NCBI GenBank assembly: GCA_003564505.1
Contig: PXFD01000058.1
Location: forward strand, 1 to 7,248
From: Syntrophomonadaceae bacterium
GTDB lineage: Bacteria; Bacillota_D; Dethiobacteria; DTU022
Length of the DNA stretch: 7,248 bases
Reading direction: 5' to 3'
Positions 7,122-7,248 of the stretch are shown piece by piece; position 1 is the first letter of the stretch, and the number at the start of each line of letters is the position of its first letter. The position numbers and the translations under genes are program-made. The notes beneath the pieces were generated by a model. That model was not told the origin of the DNA. It saw nothing but the letters and a program-made list of their open reading frames with translations, and did no database searches.

Positions 7122-7248
7122 AGTTCTTCCTCCTCATCAAAGCCGGGCAGCCTGGCAATAGTCTTTTCCCAATCTACACCCTTGCTCCTCAGAGCATTTA
7201 CCCGGAGCTTGTAGTAAAGAAGAACCAGTAAACTCCAGGCCACGTAGA
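7118..7248 (-). CDS. C-terminal 42 residues of a membrane protein, 5' part beyond the window
   Basis: Only the end of this gene is present. The frame ending at the TGA at 7120-7118 reads 42 codons to the window edge: a hydrophobic segment (AWSLLVLLYY), then a charged tail KLRVNALRSKGVDWEKTIARLPGF and a run DEEEEL. This looks like the last transmembrane helix of a transporter followed by a cytoplasmic tail. The TGA overlaps the acylase start in ATGA, and the acylase ribosome site lies inside the codons for the acidic tail, so the two genes are almost certainly co-transcribed and translationally coupled. Another frame is also open in part, but lacks the overlap and has a Cys-rich, non-protein-like composition. 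The family cannot be named from this fragment. Confidence 0.75.
   Translation of the reverse strand, partial: YVAWSLLVLLYYKLRVNALRSKGVDWEKTIARLPGFDEEEEL

Noticed and set aside
7122..7248. Alternative minus-strand frame ending in TGA near 7138
   Set aside because: Its translation has scattered Cys and Gly with no recognisable structure, while the neighbouring frame encodes a membrane helix plus charged tail and overlaps the acylase start in ATGA.

Overview
The window holds six protein-coding genes, four complete and two cut by the window edges, all on the minus strand, so it reads right to left. Strong AGGAGG-type ribosome binding sites about 7 bases before most starts, tight gene packing with overlapping stop/start codons, and a tungsten-type aldehyde oxidoreductase with a polyferredoxin partner all suggest an anaerobic Gram-positive bacterium of the Clostridia type. 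That assignment is inference from gene content and signals; there is no rRNA or other marker here.

Right block (7248 to about 4589): the last 42 residues of a membrane protein overlap by 4 bases (ATGA) with a complete 799-residue, membrane-anchored penicillin-acylase-family N-terminal nucleophile hydrolase. A hairpin followed by seven U residues (4589-4645) probably ends this transcription unit.

Middle (4328-4721): about 394 bases without a convincing gene. They hold the terminator and presumably the promoter of the next operon, but no clear -35/-10 pair could be named.

Left block (4327 to 1): a compact probable operon in the order 3-hydroxyisobutyrate-dehydrogenase-family NAD(P) enzyme, four-cluster ferredoxin subunit, aldehyde:ferredoxin oxidoreductase large subunit, MoaD/ThiS-like sulfur carrier ending in Gly-Gly, and then, after a 111-base gap, a YkvI-like membrane transporter that runs off the left edge. 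A working model is that the dehydrogenase interconverts a hydroxyacid and its semialdehyde, the tungsten enzyme interconverts that aldehyde and the acid, electrons leave or enter through the four-cluster subunit, and the MoaD-like protein supplies sulfur for the pterin cofactor. The transporter may move the substrate. The substrate itself cannot be read from the sequence. I see no mobile element, CRISPR array, phage gene or RNA gene.
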